In this document: piece by piece, positions 1-6,039 of the stretch
How the letters are laid out: each line of letters begins with the position of its first letter
Numbering within the stretch: position 1 is the stretch's first letter
Source: Chloroflexota bacterium
GTDB taxonomy: Bacteria > Chloroflexota > Dehalococcoidia > GIF9 > UBA5620
Length of the DNA stretch: 12,389 bases
Reading direction: 5' to 3'
Assembly: GCA_026389735.1 (NCBI GenBank)
Contig: JAPLHH010000113.1
Coordinates: 1 to 12,389 of the forward strand
Program-made: the position numbers and the translations under genes
Notes under the pieces: generated by a model
Database searches by the model: none
Told to the model about the DNA's origin: nothing
The model's input: only the letters and a program-made list of their open reading frames with translations

Positions 1-230
1 ATGTTCAGATGGGAGTAATCAACGGGATAGTCCTTGTCACCGCCGGCGGTTATTTCGCCGAATGGTCCGGGATATATTAATTCCCGACCGCGGAAGCTGG
101 CTTTGAAGACTTCACAATTTCCCGTGCAGCCGTCGAGGCAGCGGGAGAAGATACCGCTGCCGGGGGATACGCTTCTGGAGCGATTGGCGGTTCTGGTGGC
201 TTCGTCTGCGTTTGGTCGTTGTAAATTCAT
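1..230 (-). CDS. FMN-binding glutamate synthase-like protein, N-terminal fragment (runs off left edge)
   Basis: Reading leftwards from an ATG at 230 gives 76 open codons to the window edge. Two segments carry the signal: a cysteine cluster CLDGCTGNCE (about residues 32-41), followed by GRELIYPGPFGEITAGGDKDY and a PVDYSHLN segment. From memory, this pattern is typical of the N-terminus of stand-alone proteins built on the FMN-binding central domain of glutamate synthase (GltB-like), where the cysteines may bind a metal or iron-sulfur cluster. The start is supported by AAGGAG at 240-245, nine bases upstream. The gene follows hisF on the same strand with a 45-base gap, so it is probably the third gene of the nrpR-hisF operon and linked to glutamate or ammonium metabolism. 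The FMN-binding barrel lies outside the window, so the enzyme function is inferred from the N-terminus alone. Confidence 0.72.
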   Translation of the reverse strand, partial: MNLQRPNADEATRTANRSRSVSPGSGIFSRCLDGCTGNCEVFKASFRGRELIYPGPFGEITAGGDKDYPVDYSHLN

Positions 231-275
231 TTTTATTTACTCCTTTTTCTATTTTCCATTTTTGATTTTTAATCT

Positions 276-1049
276 TTAATTTATTCTTACCGGTATTCCC
301 CTCTCCTTAAGGTATTTTTTGGCTTCGGGTATGGATATTTCTCCGAAGTGAAAGATAGACGCAGCCAGGACTGCTGATGCTTTGGCGATGGCTACGGCTT
401 CGTAAAGGTGCTCTAATTTACCAGCGCCGCCTGAAGCCGTGACCGGTATACTTACGGCTTCAGCTACGGCCTTGGTCATCTCCAAATCGTATCCTTCCTT
501 GGTGCCATCGGCATCCTTGCTGGTAAGCAAAATCTCTCCAGCACCCAGTTTTTCCACCCTCTTTGCCCACTGGACGATGTCCAATCCTGTTGACTCCATG
601 CCGCTCTTAACCACTACCTCCAATCTGGGGCGACGGCTGTTCGGTGGATTCTTGATGCCGTCAATGGCAACGACAAGCCTTTGTTTGCCGAACTTCTTTG
701 AGGCTTCCTTTATCAGGTCGGGATTCCTGACGGCAGCAGTGTTGATTGAGACTTTACTTACACCGAGGTCAAACAAATCTTTCATATCTTTGGTGTCTCT
801 GATGCCGCCGCCTACAGCAAAGGGGATGGTAACCTTCTCGGCTACTCTCTTGACCCATTCCAGTCTTGTTCCCCTGTCCTCGGCGCTGGCCATAATATCA
901 AGGAAGACGAGCTCATCCGCCCCTTCTCGGCAGTAGGCTTCTGCAGCCTCTACCGGGTCGCGAGCGTCCCTAAGGTTTACGAACTTCACACCTTTGACCA
1001 CTCTCCCATCTTTAACGTCCAGACATGGTATGACTTTTACCTCTTTCAA
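276..1049 (-). CDS. hisF: Imidazole glycerol phosphate synthase, cyclase subunit HisF
   Basis: HisF is the cyclase half of imidazole glycerol phosphate synthase. It uses ammonia delivered by HisH to turn PRFAR into imidazole glycerol phosphate and AICAR in histidine synthesis, in the cytoplasm. The 257-residue length is normal for this TIM barrel. The two catalytic aspartates known from the family fall at D11 (IPCLDVKDGRVVKG) and D130 (VVAIDG). The phosphate-binding segments AVGGGIR (78-84) and TASGGAG are present, as is a DADGTKEGYD loop. The start is TTG at 1049, overlapping the TGA stop of the upstream regulator gene as TTGA, with a strong AAGGAGG seven bases away. No other his gene is nearby. 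Its place behind an NrpR-like regulator and ahead of a glutamate synthase-like gene suggests nitrogen-responsive expression. Confidence 0.97.
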   Translation of the reverse strand: MKEVKVIPCLDVKDGRVVKGVKFVNLRDARDPVEAAEAYCREGADELVFLDIMASAEDRGTRLEWVKRVAEKVTIPFAVGGGIRDTKDMKDLFDLGVSKVSINTAAVRNPDLIKEASKKFGKQRLVVAIDGIKNPPNSRRPRLEVVVKSGMESTGLDIVQWAKRVEKLGAGEILLTSKDADGTKEGYDLEMTKAVAEAVSIPVTASGGAGKLEHLYEAVAIAKASAVLAASIFHFGEISIPEAKKYLKERGIPVRIN

Positions 1050-2047
1050 CTTATAACCTCCTTAAATTTCTTTAATTCCTGATATTCCATGACGGTGCTC
1101 ATGGCATAGTTTTCTGCTTCTATGCCGGCTTCCTCAGCGGCGGCTACCGGATTTAAGCCTCCGATGAGTATCATTCCTATCCTGTTGAGTTCCACGGGGA
1201 TTTCACACACCGGCTCACTGGTGTTACCCATGACCATTAGGCCTCTCAGACCTGCCTCTTTCAATTTGGCCACAACGTTTTCAGCAATTGGCCGACACAG
1301 GGCTGGTATTTCTCGGAAATTTGCCAGTATTTTGCCGTTGCCGGTTTTGGCTGCGTCTCTTACAGAGGTCATTCTGGCCCTTATGAATACCTCGGAGGGG
1401 TCTAGCGAGGAACCGGCATAGTGAATGAGTTCCACGAAGCGAAACGGCTTGTGGTTTCGAATCTGCAGTATGCCGCCGAATCGGGAGTCTATGGGAACCC
1501 CAGCTTTAAGTAACGTCCCATTTATCACGATGCTGCAGATGGTGGCTAATCCTATCTTGCCAGGGGGAACAATTAGCCCGCCCAACTGTTCACCCTCGTG
1601 AGCAACCGCTACTAAATCGCTCACACAGATTCCGGCGGCGAAGACAGGCTTCATTGCCTGGAGTGCCTTTTCGAACTTAGCTTTCGAGAAAAAGGAGACG
1701 TTGACCGGTATGGTGCCTGTGCGTTTCTCCCAATCGAAGTCGGTGCGAAAGGCGAGCAATTCGATTCTGGCTATGGCAAAACCCACCTTATCTCTAACCA
1801 AGGCATTGCCCAGCTCTTCAACCCCCAATTCGGTGATCAACCGACCATCCCGGCTGACAAGTCTCGTTAGTCCGCGTTCATCCATCAGCTTGAGGTGGTA
1901 TCTCACTGCCCTTTCGCCCAGGTAAACCCCGTGTTCTTTCAAAAGTCGAGCGGTGACTCTGGCCCCCAATGGCTGCTGGGAATCACTCAATATCTTAAGG
2001 ATGAAGTGTTCCTTTCTCTCAACCTCTTGTGTTTCAATACCTATCAT
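1046..2047 (-). CDS. nrpR: NrpR-type transcriptional regulator (winged helix plus one NrpR regulatory domain, DUF128)
   Basis: This is a 333-residue DNA-binding regulator. Residues about 12-75 form a winged-helix domain (LKILSDSQQPLGARVTARLL, then GERAVRYHLKLMDERGL). Residues about 80-325 match the NrpR regulatory domain, with GLIVPPGKIGLATICSIVING, PIDSRFGGILQI, and a late VELNRIGMILIGGLNPVAAAEEAG segment. In methanogens NrpR represses nitrogen fixation and assimilation genes and is released by 2-oxoglutarate; some archaeal versions have two regulatory domains, while this one has a single copy. The gene heads an operon with hisF (TTGA overlap) and a glutamate synthase-like gene. A consensus-like promoter and an 18-base palindrome lie just upstream, so autoregulation is likely. 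The ATG at 2047 has no clear ribosome binding site. The family call is firm; the ligand and targets here are inferred. Confidence 0.88.
   Translation of the reverse strand: MIGIETQEVERKEHFILKILSDSQQPLGARVTARLLKEHGVYLGERAVRYHLKLMDERGLTRLVSRDGRLITELGVEELGNALVRDKVGFAIARIELLAFRTDFDWEKRTGTIPVNVSFFSKAKFEKALQAMKPVFAAGICVSDLVAVAHEGEQLGGLIVPPGKIGLATICSIVINGTLLKAGVPIDSRFGGILQIRNHKPFRFVELIHYAGSSLDPSEVFIRARMTSVRDAAKTGNGKILANFREIPALCRPIAENVVAKLKEAGLRGLMVMGNTSEPVCEIPVELNRIGMILIGGLNPVAAAEEAGIEAENYAMSTVMEYQELKKFKEVIS
1057..1063 (-). promoter_or_regulatory. Ribosome binding site for hisF that fixes a TTG start
   Basis: AAGGAGG on the minus strand lies seven bases before TTG at 1049 and inside the last codons of the upstream gene. 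No ATG occurs in a suitable place: the next methionine in frame is beyond residue 50 and would remove the catalytic D11. TTG is therefore the only sensible start, and the TTGA stop/start overlap implies translational coupling. Confidence 0.85.
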
Positions 2048-2078
2048 AGTGTTGCTCTGAAGATTGATACTTTGGCAG

Positions 2079-2096
2079 TAGGCAACCGTTTGCCTA
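2079..2096 (-). promoter_or_regulatory. Candidate NrpR operator: 18-base palindrome overlapping the -10
   Basis: On the minus strand the site reads TAGGCAAACGGTTGCCTA, with perfect 7-base arms around four bases. Its core is GGCA-N6-TGCC. Known archaeal NrpR operators have the same 4-6-4 plan (GGAA-N6-TTCC in Methanococcus maripaludis). The first base of the palindrome is the last base of the -10 hexamer, so a bound protein would cover the transcription start, the expected place for a repressor. That NrpR itself binds is inference from geometry and position. Confidence 0.7.
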
Positions 2097-2124
2097 GTAT
2101 AAAAGAGGCAGGAAATCTTGTCAA
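2096..2124 (-). promoter_or_regulatory. Sigma70-type promoter of the nrpR-hisF operon
   Basis: TTGACA (2119-2124) and TATACT (2096-2101) on the minus strand are separated by exactly 17 bases. Transcription should begin near 2089, inside the palindrome, leaving a leader of about 40 bases before the regulator's ATG at 2047. Confidence 0.82.
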
Positions 2125-2163
2125 GCCCCCTTCCAGCCTGAGATTGTTCAGCCTCTCCCCTCC

Positions 2164-2227
2164 GTCATTGCGAGCGAAGCGTGGCAATCTCTGGGATTGC
2201 TTCGGGGCTTATGCCCCTCGCAATGAC
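2164..2227. repeat. Palindromic intergenic repeat (GTCATTGCGAG ... CTCGCAATGAC)
   Basis: A 64-base element is bounded by perfect 11-base inverted ends, GTCATTGCGAG (2164-2174) and CTCGCAATGAC (2217-2227). Inside are further stems: CGAAGC (2175-2180) with GCTTCG (2199-2204), GCAATC (2184-2189) with GATTGC (2195-2200), and GGGGC-TTAT-GCCCC (2204-2217). Elements beginning with this kind of CATTGCGAGCGAAGC sequence are, from memory, scattered in many copies in several bacterial genomes, so this is probably one copy of a non-coding REP- or MITE-like family. It sits between two divergent promoters and touches neither. Only one copy is in the window, so the family assignment is not proven here. Confidence 0.7.
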
Positions 2228-2247
2228 AGGTGAGCGACCCGCTAGCC

Positions 2248-2276
2248 TTGACTGTGACTACGTCAAAAAGTAATAT
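2248..2276 (+). promoter_or_regulatory. Promoter of the CoA-transferase/racemase operon
   Basis: TTGACT (2248-2253) and TAATAT (2271-2276) are separated by 17 bases. Transcription would begin near 2283, giving a leader of about 35 bases before the ATG at 2318. Confidence 0.65.
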
Positions 2277-2317
2277 TAGTGAAATTCAGCCATTCTTTAA
2301 TTCGGGACGGAGGTAAT

Positions 2318-3535
2318 ATGTTAGCTCTGGAGGGAATCAAGGTTTTGGATCTCACTCATCTAGCACCTGGCGCTCTGTGCACTATGTTTTTGGGTGACCT
2401 GGGAGCTGATGTGATTAAAATTGAGGCACCGCCTGGCGTTGGTGGGCGTGGTGCTGGAATAGGCCTGTCGCCTATGGGGGAGGAGGGGAGAAGGGAAGCA
2501 GCCTTTGATGCTTTAAACCGCAATAAAAGGAGTATCGGGCTGAATCTCAGGGCTGACAAAGGTCGTGAGATATTCTGCCGGTTGGCGCAGACAGCCGATG
2601 TCATCGTCGAGGGTTTTAGGCCTGGGGTAGTAAAACGCTTAGGGGTTGACTATGAGACAATAAGGGCAATTAACTCGAGGCTCATTTACTGCTCTCTGAG
2701 TGGCTACGGGCAGGACGGTCCGTATAGTAATCGCCCCGGACACGATGTAAACTATATATCAATAGCTGGTGCCCTTAATCTCATCGGCACTCCTGACCGC
2801 CCCCCAGTCATCCCTTTAAACTTACTAGCTGACTTTGCTGGGGCTTCTTTGCATGGTGTTATCGGTATCCTGGCTGCTTTGGTAGCTAGGAGCAAAACAG
2901 GTACAGGACAGTATGTGGATATATCTTACACTGATGGAGCGATGTCCGTTTTGACTTGGTTTATCAGCAATTACTTTTCCAGCGGCATTCCGTTGAAGAG
3001 GGGTGAGACGTGGCTTCATGGCGCTTATCCCTACTATGGTGTGTATGAAGCTAAGGATGGTAAATATGTCAGCATCGGCTGTGTTGAGCCCTGGTTCTGG
3101 GAGAATCTGTGTCGTGCTTTGGGCAAGGAAGAGTATATTTCTTACTGCATTTCGCCAGAGCATTTTCTCCACAAACCCGAAGGCGAGAAATGGGAGGAAA
3201 TCTCTTCCTACCTCAAGCAGGTCTTTTTGACCAGGACCAGGGATGAGTGGTTTGACTTTTTTGCTGACAAGGATGTGCCAGTGGGTAAAGTCTACACCTT
3301 TGATGAAGTGTTCAATGACCCACAAGTGCTTCACCGCCAAATGGTTTTAGAAATAGACCATCCGACTTTGGGCAAGGTGAAACACCCGGGCATTGCCATC
3401 AAGCTATCCGAGACTCCAGGCAAGGTGCGGAGCCTGGCACCTATCTTCGGCGAGCATACTGAAGAGATTTTGCGTGAGTTAGGCTATAATAAGTCACGAG
3501 TCGATGAGTTGCGTCAGTGTAACATAATAGGCTAA
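2318..3535 (+). CDS. CaiB/BaiF family protein, alpha-methylacyl-CoA racemase-like
   Basis: This 405-residue protein belongs to the family III CoA-transferase fold group. It begins in the family's usual way (LEGIKVLDLTHLAPGALC), then FLGDLGADVIKIE, LNLRADKGREIF and VVKRLGVDYE. Three positions match the catalytic set of alpha-methylacyl-CoA racemase (mycobacterial MCR His126, Asp156, Glu241): H142 in RPGHDVNYISIAGAL, D172 in NLLADFAGA, and E257 in SIGCVEPWFW. It may therefore epimerise 2-methylacyl-CoA esters rather than move CoA between acids. The start at 2318 has GGAGG four bases upstream and fits the family; an in-frame start 13 codons earlier would add an atypical tail. It leads a plus-strand operon with an Lrp-type domain gene and a HIT gene. 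Substrate unknown; true CoA transfer remains possible. Confidence 0.88.
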   Translation: MLALEGIKVLDLTHLAPGALCTMFLGDLGADVIKIEAPPGVGGRGAGIGLSPMGEEGRREAAFDALNRNKRSIGLNLRADKGREIFCRLAQTADVIVEGFRPGVVKRLGVDYETIRAINSRLIYCSLSGYGQDGPYSNRPGHDVNYISIAGALNLIGTPDRPPVIPLNLLADFAGASLHGVIGILAALVARSKTGTGQYVDISYTDGAMSVLTWFISNYFSSGIPLKRGETWLHGAYPYYGVYEAKDGKYVSIGCVEPWFWENLCRALGKEEYISYCISPEHFLHKPEGEKWEEISSYLKQVFLTRTRDEWFDFFADKDVPVGKVYTFDEVFNDPQVLHRQMVLEIDHPTLGKVKHPGIAIKLSETPGKVRSLAPIFGEHTEEILRELGYNKSRVDELRQCNIIG

Positions 3536-3560
3536 AATTCTAGTTAGAGGGGGTGAAAAT

Positions 3561-3806
3561 ATGCCAGCCAAGGCCTTTGTGCTTATAGAGACGGAAGTAG
3601 GCAGGACCAAGGATGTGGTGGCGGCTCTTCAGGGTCAAAAGGTCAAAGAGATAAAATCGGTTGACCTGGTAACTGGCCCTTACGATGTTATCGCTGTTGT
3701 TGAACATGATGACTTTAATGCCGTCGGCAGCCTGGTCACTGAGAAGATCCACCCTATACCGGGTATAAAGAGAACGGTTACCTGCCTGTCAATCCGCGTA
3801 TCCTAG
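3561..3806 (+). CDS. Stand-alone Lrp/AsnC ligand-binding (RAM) domain protein
   Basis: The 81-residue protein has no helix-turn-helix and consists only of the alpha/beta effector-binding domain of Lrp/AsnC regulators. Visible marks are the opening strand AKAFVLIETEVGR, a helix with KDVVAALQG, the signature VDLVTGPYDVIAVVEHDD, and a final strand near RTVTCLSIRV. Proteins of this kind assemble into dimers and larger rings and bind amino acids or other small molecules; they may modulate full-length Lrp proteins or enzymes. GGGGGTG at 3548-3554 is a good ribosome binding site. It lies 25 bases after the racemase-like gene and 16 before the HIT gene, so it is probably co-transcribed. What it senses cannot be told from the sequence. 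Confidence 0.9.
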   Translation: MPAKAFVLIETEVGRTKDVVAALQGQKVKEIKSVDLVTGPYDVIAVVEHDDFNAVGSLVTEKIHPIPGIKRTVTCLSIRVS

Positions 3807-3822
3807 CAGCCGTCTTAAACTA

Positions 3823-4164
3823 ATGGAATGTGTTTTTTGCCGGATCGTTGCCGGGGAGATACCTGCTGATATTGTTTACCAGGATAAAGAGCTTATAGCT
3901 TTCCGGGATATTCATCCCCAGGCACATACGCATATTCTCATCATACCTAAATCTCATATTGCCTCACTGACAGAGCTCACTAGCAAGCAGCAGGCGTTAA
4001 TGGGGCGGCTCATCTTGCTGGCTAAGGAGCTAGCTGAGAAGGAAGGCATTTCGGGAAAGGGTTATCGATTGTCGGTAAGCTGTGGTGCTGATGGCGGCCA
4101 GGTTGTGCCTCACGTCCACTTTCACCTCCTTGGCGGCCGAAAGCTGGATGACATGCTGGGTTAA
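3823..4164 (+). CDS. HIT-family (histidine triad) nucleotide hydrolase, HinT-like
   Basis: The 113-residue protein has the histidine triad HVHFHLL, with H97, H99 and H101 as the catalytic and binding histidines. It also has the N-terminal CVFCRIVAGEIPADIVYQD segment typical of HinT-type proteins, where C3 and C6 can bind zinc, and the mid-protein HTHILIIPKSHIASLTEL. These small cytoplasmic dimers hydrolyse purine nucleoside phosphoramidates and acyl-adenylates; the latter may suit a genome rich in adenylate-forming ligases, but that link is speculative. The ATG at 3823 lacks a clear ribosome binding site and is 16 bases after the preceding stop, so it may be translated by re-initiation. Its stop is four bases from the end of the converging ispH gene. 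Confidence 0.95.
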   Translation: MECVFCRIVAGEIPADIVYQDKELIAFRDIHPQAHTHILIIPKSHIASLTELTSKQQALMGRLILLAKELAEKEGISGKGYRLSVSCGADGGQVVPHVHFHLLGGRKLDDMLG

Positions 4165-4168
4165 GATT

Positions 4169-5029
4169 CTAATCGCCGCTGGCGAGGGATTCTAATTTTC
4201 GCACTACTTCCTCAATAGCTTCATCCGGTGTAGAAGCACCGGCGGTTACGCCGATATTTTGTTTTCCTGAAAGCCAGTCCCTTTCTATTTCAGCGGCGGT
4301 TTCTATCAGATGAGTCTCGACCATAGGCGAGCATACCTCGGCGAGACGCTGTGTGTTGGCGCTGTTATGCCCGCCAACCACTATCATCAGGTCACTTTCC
4401 CCGGCTAATTCGAGAGCGGCTTCTTGCCGTTTTTGCGTTTCCTGGCATAGGGTATTGATTATACGTAGTTCCTGGATATTGGGGAAAACGGCCCTGATGA
4501 GCTCATTAGTGAACTCAACGAACTTGGCGTGACTCTGTGTGGTCTGCGAAATGATGCCCAGCCGACGAGGCAGTTCCAAGTTGGCTACTTCTCTTCCATT
4601 CAGAGTGGCAACAGCATTATTGCCTGCCCAGCCGAGCAGGCCTTTAACTTCAGGATGGGTGGCTTCGCCGAAAATAATGACGCGCAAGCCGGCCTGAGCC
4701 AGTTTCCTGGCTGCTTTCTGGGCGCTGCGGACTATGGGGCAGGTGGTATCGATTACCCGAAGCTTTCTGGCTTTAATTTGTGAGAGCAATTGCGGTGGGG
4801 CACCGTGCGAGGTGATAGCGATGACTCTGTCTTGAACCTGGTCTAGCTCATTTATGACCTTGACTCCAATATCAGCCAGCTTGGCGACTACCAGCCGGTT
4901 ATGCACTATCGGTCCCAGAGTTGCTATTTCTTGGTGTTCCTTGGCCGCTTTCTCGATTATTTTGATAGCTCGCCTGACACCGAAGCAGGAACCAAGCGCA
5001 CGGGCTTTCTCAACTTTTACCTTGGCCAT
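4169..5029 (-). CDS. ispH: 4-hydroxy-3-methylbut-2-enyl diphosphate reductase IspH
   Basis: IspH is the last enzyme of the MEP isoprenoid pathway. It reduces HMBPP to IPP and DMAPP with a [4Fe-4S] cluster. From the ATG at 5029 the protein has 286 residues, near the family norm. The three cluster cysteines are C15 (GSCFGVRRA), C97 (DTTCPIV) and C195 (NTLCQET). Substrate-binding residues are also present: H43 in GPIVHN, H75 in TSHG, H125 and E127 in THPEVKG, plus SQTT, NSANT and GASTP. A TTG at 5056 would overlap the upstream plsC stop as TTGA and add nine residues. I chose the ATG because it puts the first cysteine nearer its usual position, but the same TTGA arrangement is used by hisF in this window, so the longer form is possible. 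Probably co-transcribed with plsC. Confidence 0.96.
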   Translation of the reverse strand: MAKVKVEKARALGSCFGVRRAIKIIEKAAKEHQEIATLGPIVHNRLVVAKLADIGVKVINELDQVQDRVIAITSHGAPPQLLSQIKARKLRVIDTTCPIVRSAQKAARKLAQAGLRVIIFGEATHPEVKGLLGWAGNNAVATLNGREVANLELPRRLGIISQTTQSHAKFVEFTNELIRAVFPNIQELRIINTLCQETQKRQEAALELAGESDLMIVVGGHNSANTQRLAEVCSPMVETHLIETAAEIERDWLSGKQNIGVTAGASTPDEAIEEVVRKLESLASGD

Positions 5030-5052
5030 ATGCTTCGGTTCCAGCGGGCAGC

Positions 5053-5832
5053 TCAACAGGGTTCATACCTGCCCCGGTATTCTGGAGGCAGGATAGCAGC
5101 GACTTTCCCCATTATGTAATCAGTAAGCTCTTTTAGCCGCTCTTCAGTTGGCTCATCTTGGACAGGCGGAAGTGTGAAAGGCTTGCCGAAAGTGATGGTT
5201 ACCTTGGGGCGAGTAAGCCAGCCGATTCCCTTTAGCTTCTCAGTTCCGCGGATAGAAACAGGTATAAGGGGAGCGCCGGTACTTAAGGCTATGAGGGCAC
5301 AGCCATGGTGCGCTTCTTTCAGGCAGCCGGCCTTACTCCGTGTGCCTTCCGGATATATGCCGAACAGAAGACCTTTTGCCAAAGCTTCTTCTGCGTATTT
5401 GATTGCCATCTGTCGTTCTTCAAGAGTCCCACGGCGGCGCACAGGATAAGCTTCTGCAATATCCATTAACATGCGAAATATGGGGATAGGCCAGTAGTAA
5501 AACAGCTCCTCCTTGGCCATAACGATGCTATCTCGAGGCAGAATGCTGATTATGTGCAGAGGCGGGTCTATCAAGTTCAGGTGATTGAAGACAGCGATGA
5601 CCGGTCCGTTTGTCGGCAGGTTTTCCTTGCCTTTTACCTCGAAGCGAATTATGCATCTAAGCGCCCACTCAACTATGCGACTGGCGATTTTAAAAGATAT
5701 CTTGGAAGTTGGTCTTCTCAATCTGCGTTTGATTATTCCGCCTTTGATTGGGAATTCGTAGAGAGAGGCACGAGTTCGCTTTTGCTTAGTGGTGTCGAAA
5801 TATCTGCGAGTCTTTAACCAGTCCGCAATCAT
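5053..5832 (-). CDS. plsC: 1-acyl-sn-glycerol-3-phosphate acyltransferase (PlsC family)
   Basis: PlsC-type enzymes transfer a fatty acyl group to lysophosphatidic acid to make phosphatidic acid at the inner face of the membrane. The 259-residue protein shows the acyltransferase H-X4-D motif as H84 and D89 (FNHLNLIDPP), a VRRRG-type segment near 131-135, the substrate-binding YPEGTRS at 160-166, and PLIPVSIRGTEKL near 188-200. The first 50 residues are unusually basic and lack homology I can name; they could contact the membrane. The ATG at 5832 follows a purine-rich GGAAAGGAAGG stretch. A promoter is visible upstream, and ispH follows directly, an arrangement also seen in other bacteria. Acyl chain and donor (acyl-ACP or acyl-CoA) cannot be told. 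Confidence 0.92.
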   Translation of the reverse strand: MIADWLKTRRYFDTTKQKRTRASLYEFPIKGGIIKRRLRRPTSKISFKIASRIVEWALRCIIRFEVKGKENLPTNGPVIAVFNHLNLIDPPLHIISILPRDSIVMAKEELFYYWPIPIFRMLMDIAEAYPVRRRGTLEERQMAIKYAEEALAKGLLFGIYPEGTRSKAGCLKEAHHGCALIALSTGAPLIPVSIRGTEKLKGIGWLTRPKVTITFGKPFTLPPVQDEPTEERLKELTDYIMGKVAAILPPEYRGRYEPC

Positions 5833-5853
5833 GGCCCTTCCTTTCCTGCTTAT

Positions 5854-5881
5854 ATCCTACCATTATAAACTGCCGTGTCAA
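5854..5881 (-). promoter_or_regulatory. Promoter of the plsC-ispH operon
   Basis: On the minus strand a perfect TTGACA (5876-5881) is followed after 16 bases by TAGGAT (5854-5859), four of six matches to TATAAT. Transcription would start near 5847, leaving a leader of roughly 15 bases that holds the ribosome binding site. Confidence 0.6.
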
Positions 5882-5919
5882 GTTCTCCATAGCAGTCCGA
5901 TGTCTGGTTTATTAATGGT

Positions 5920-5971
5920 GTAGGGGCGAGGCTAAAGCCTCGCCAAGGCGACCCTAAAGGGTCGCAGCTAC
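5920..5971. repeat. Double-hairpin intergenic repeat
   Basis: Two perfect hairpins lie side by side: GGCGAGGCTAAAGCCTCGCC (5925-5944) and GCGACCCTAAAGGGTCGC (5948-5965). They are enclosed by a short GTAG (5920-5923) and CTAC (5968-5971) inverted end, so the unit could fold into a three-way cruciform. Similar paired-hairpin units are, from memory, dispersed between genes in many anaerobe genomes. It lies between the end of feoB and the start of plsC. No run of T follows on either strand, so a classical terminator is not clear, though it could slow polymerase or protect the feo transcript end. The rest of 5882-6039 shows nothing else. Confidence 0.72.
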
Positions 5972-6039
5972 GTTGGAAAGAAGATTGCTGCTGAACGCTT
6001 TCGAAGGTGAATTGACTCAGCAGGAGGTGCTCTTTACCC

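Noticed and set aside
34..279. Plus-strand 81-codon open frame at the left edge
   Set aside because: It lies opposite the glutamate synthase-like fragment, whose CxDGCxGxCE and AAGGAG start are convincing; the plus frame shows no family features and ends in low-complexity T-rich sequence.
439..936. Plus-strand 165-codon open frame
   Set aside because: It is a shadow antisense to hisF, which has catalytic D11 and D130 and full family length.
5920..5971. Twin hairpins considered as a Rho-independent terminator of feoB
   Set aside because: The stems are strong, but no U-rich tail follows on the minus strand and the unit looks like a dispersed repeat.
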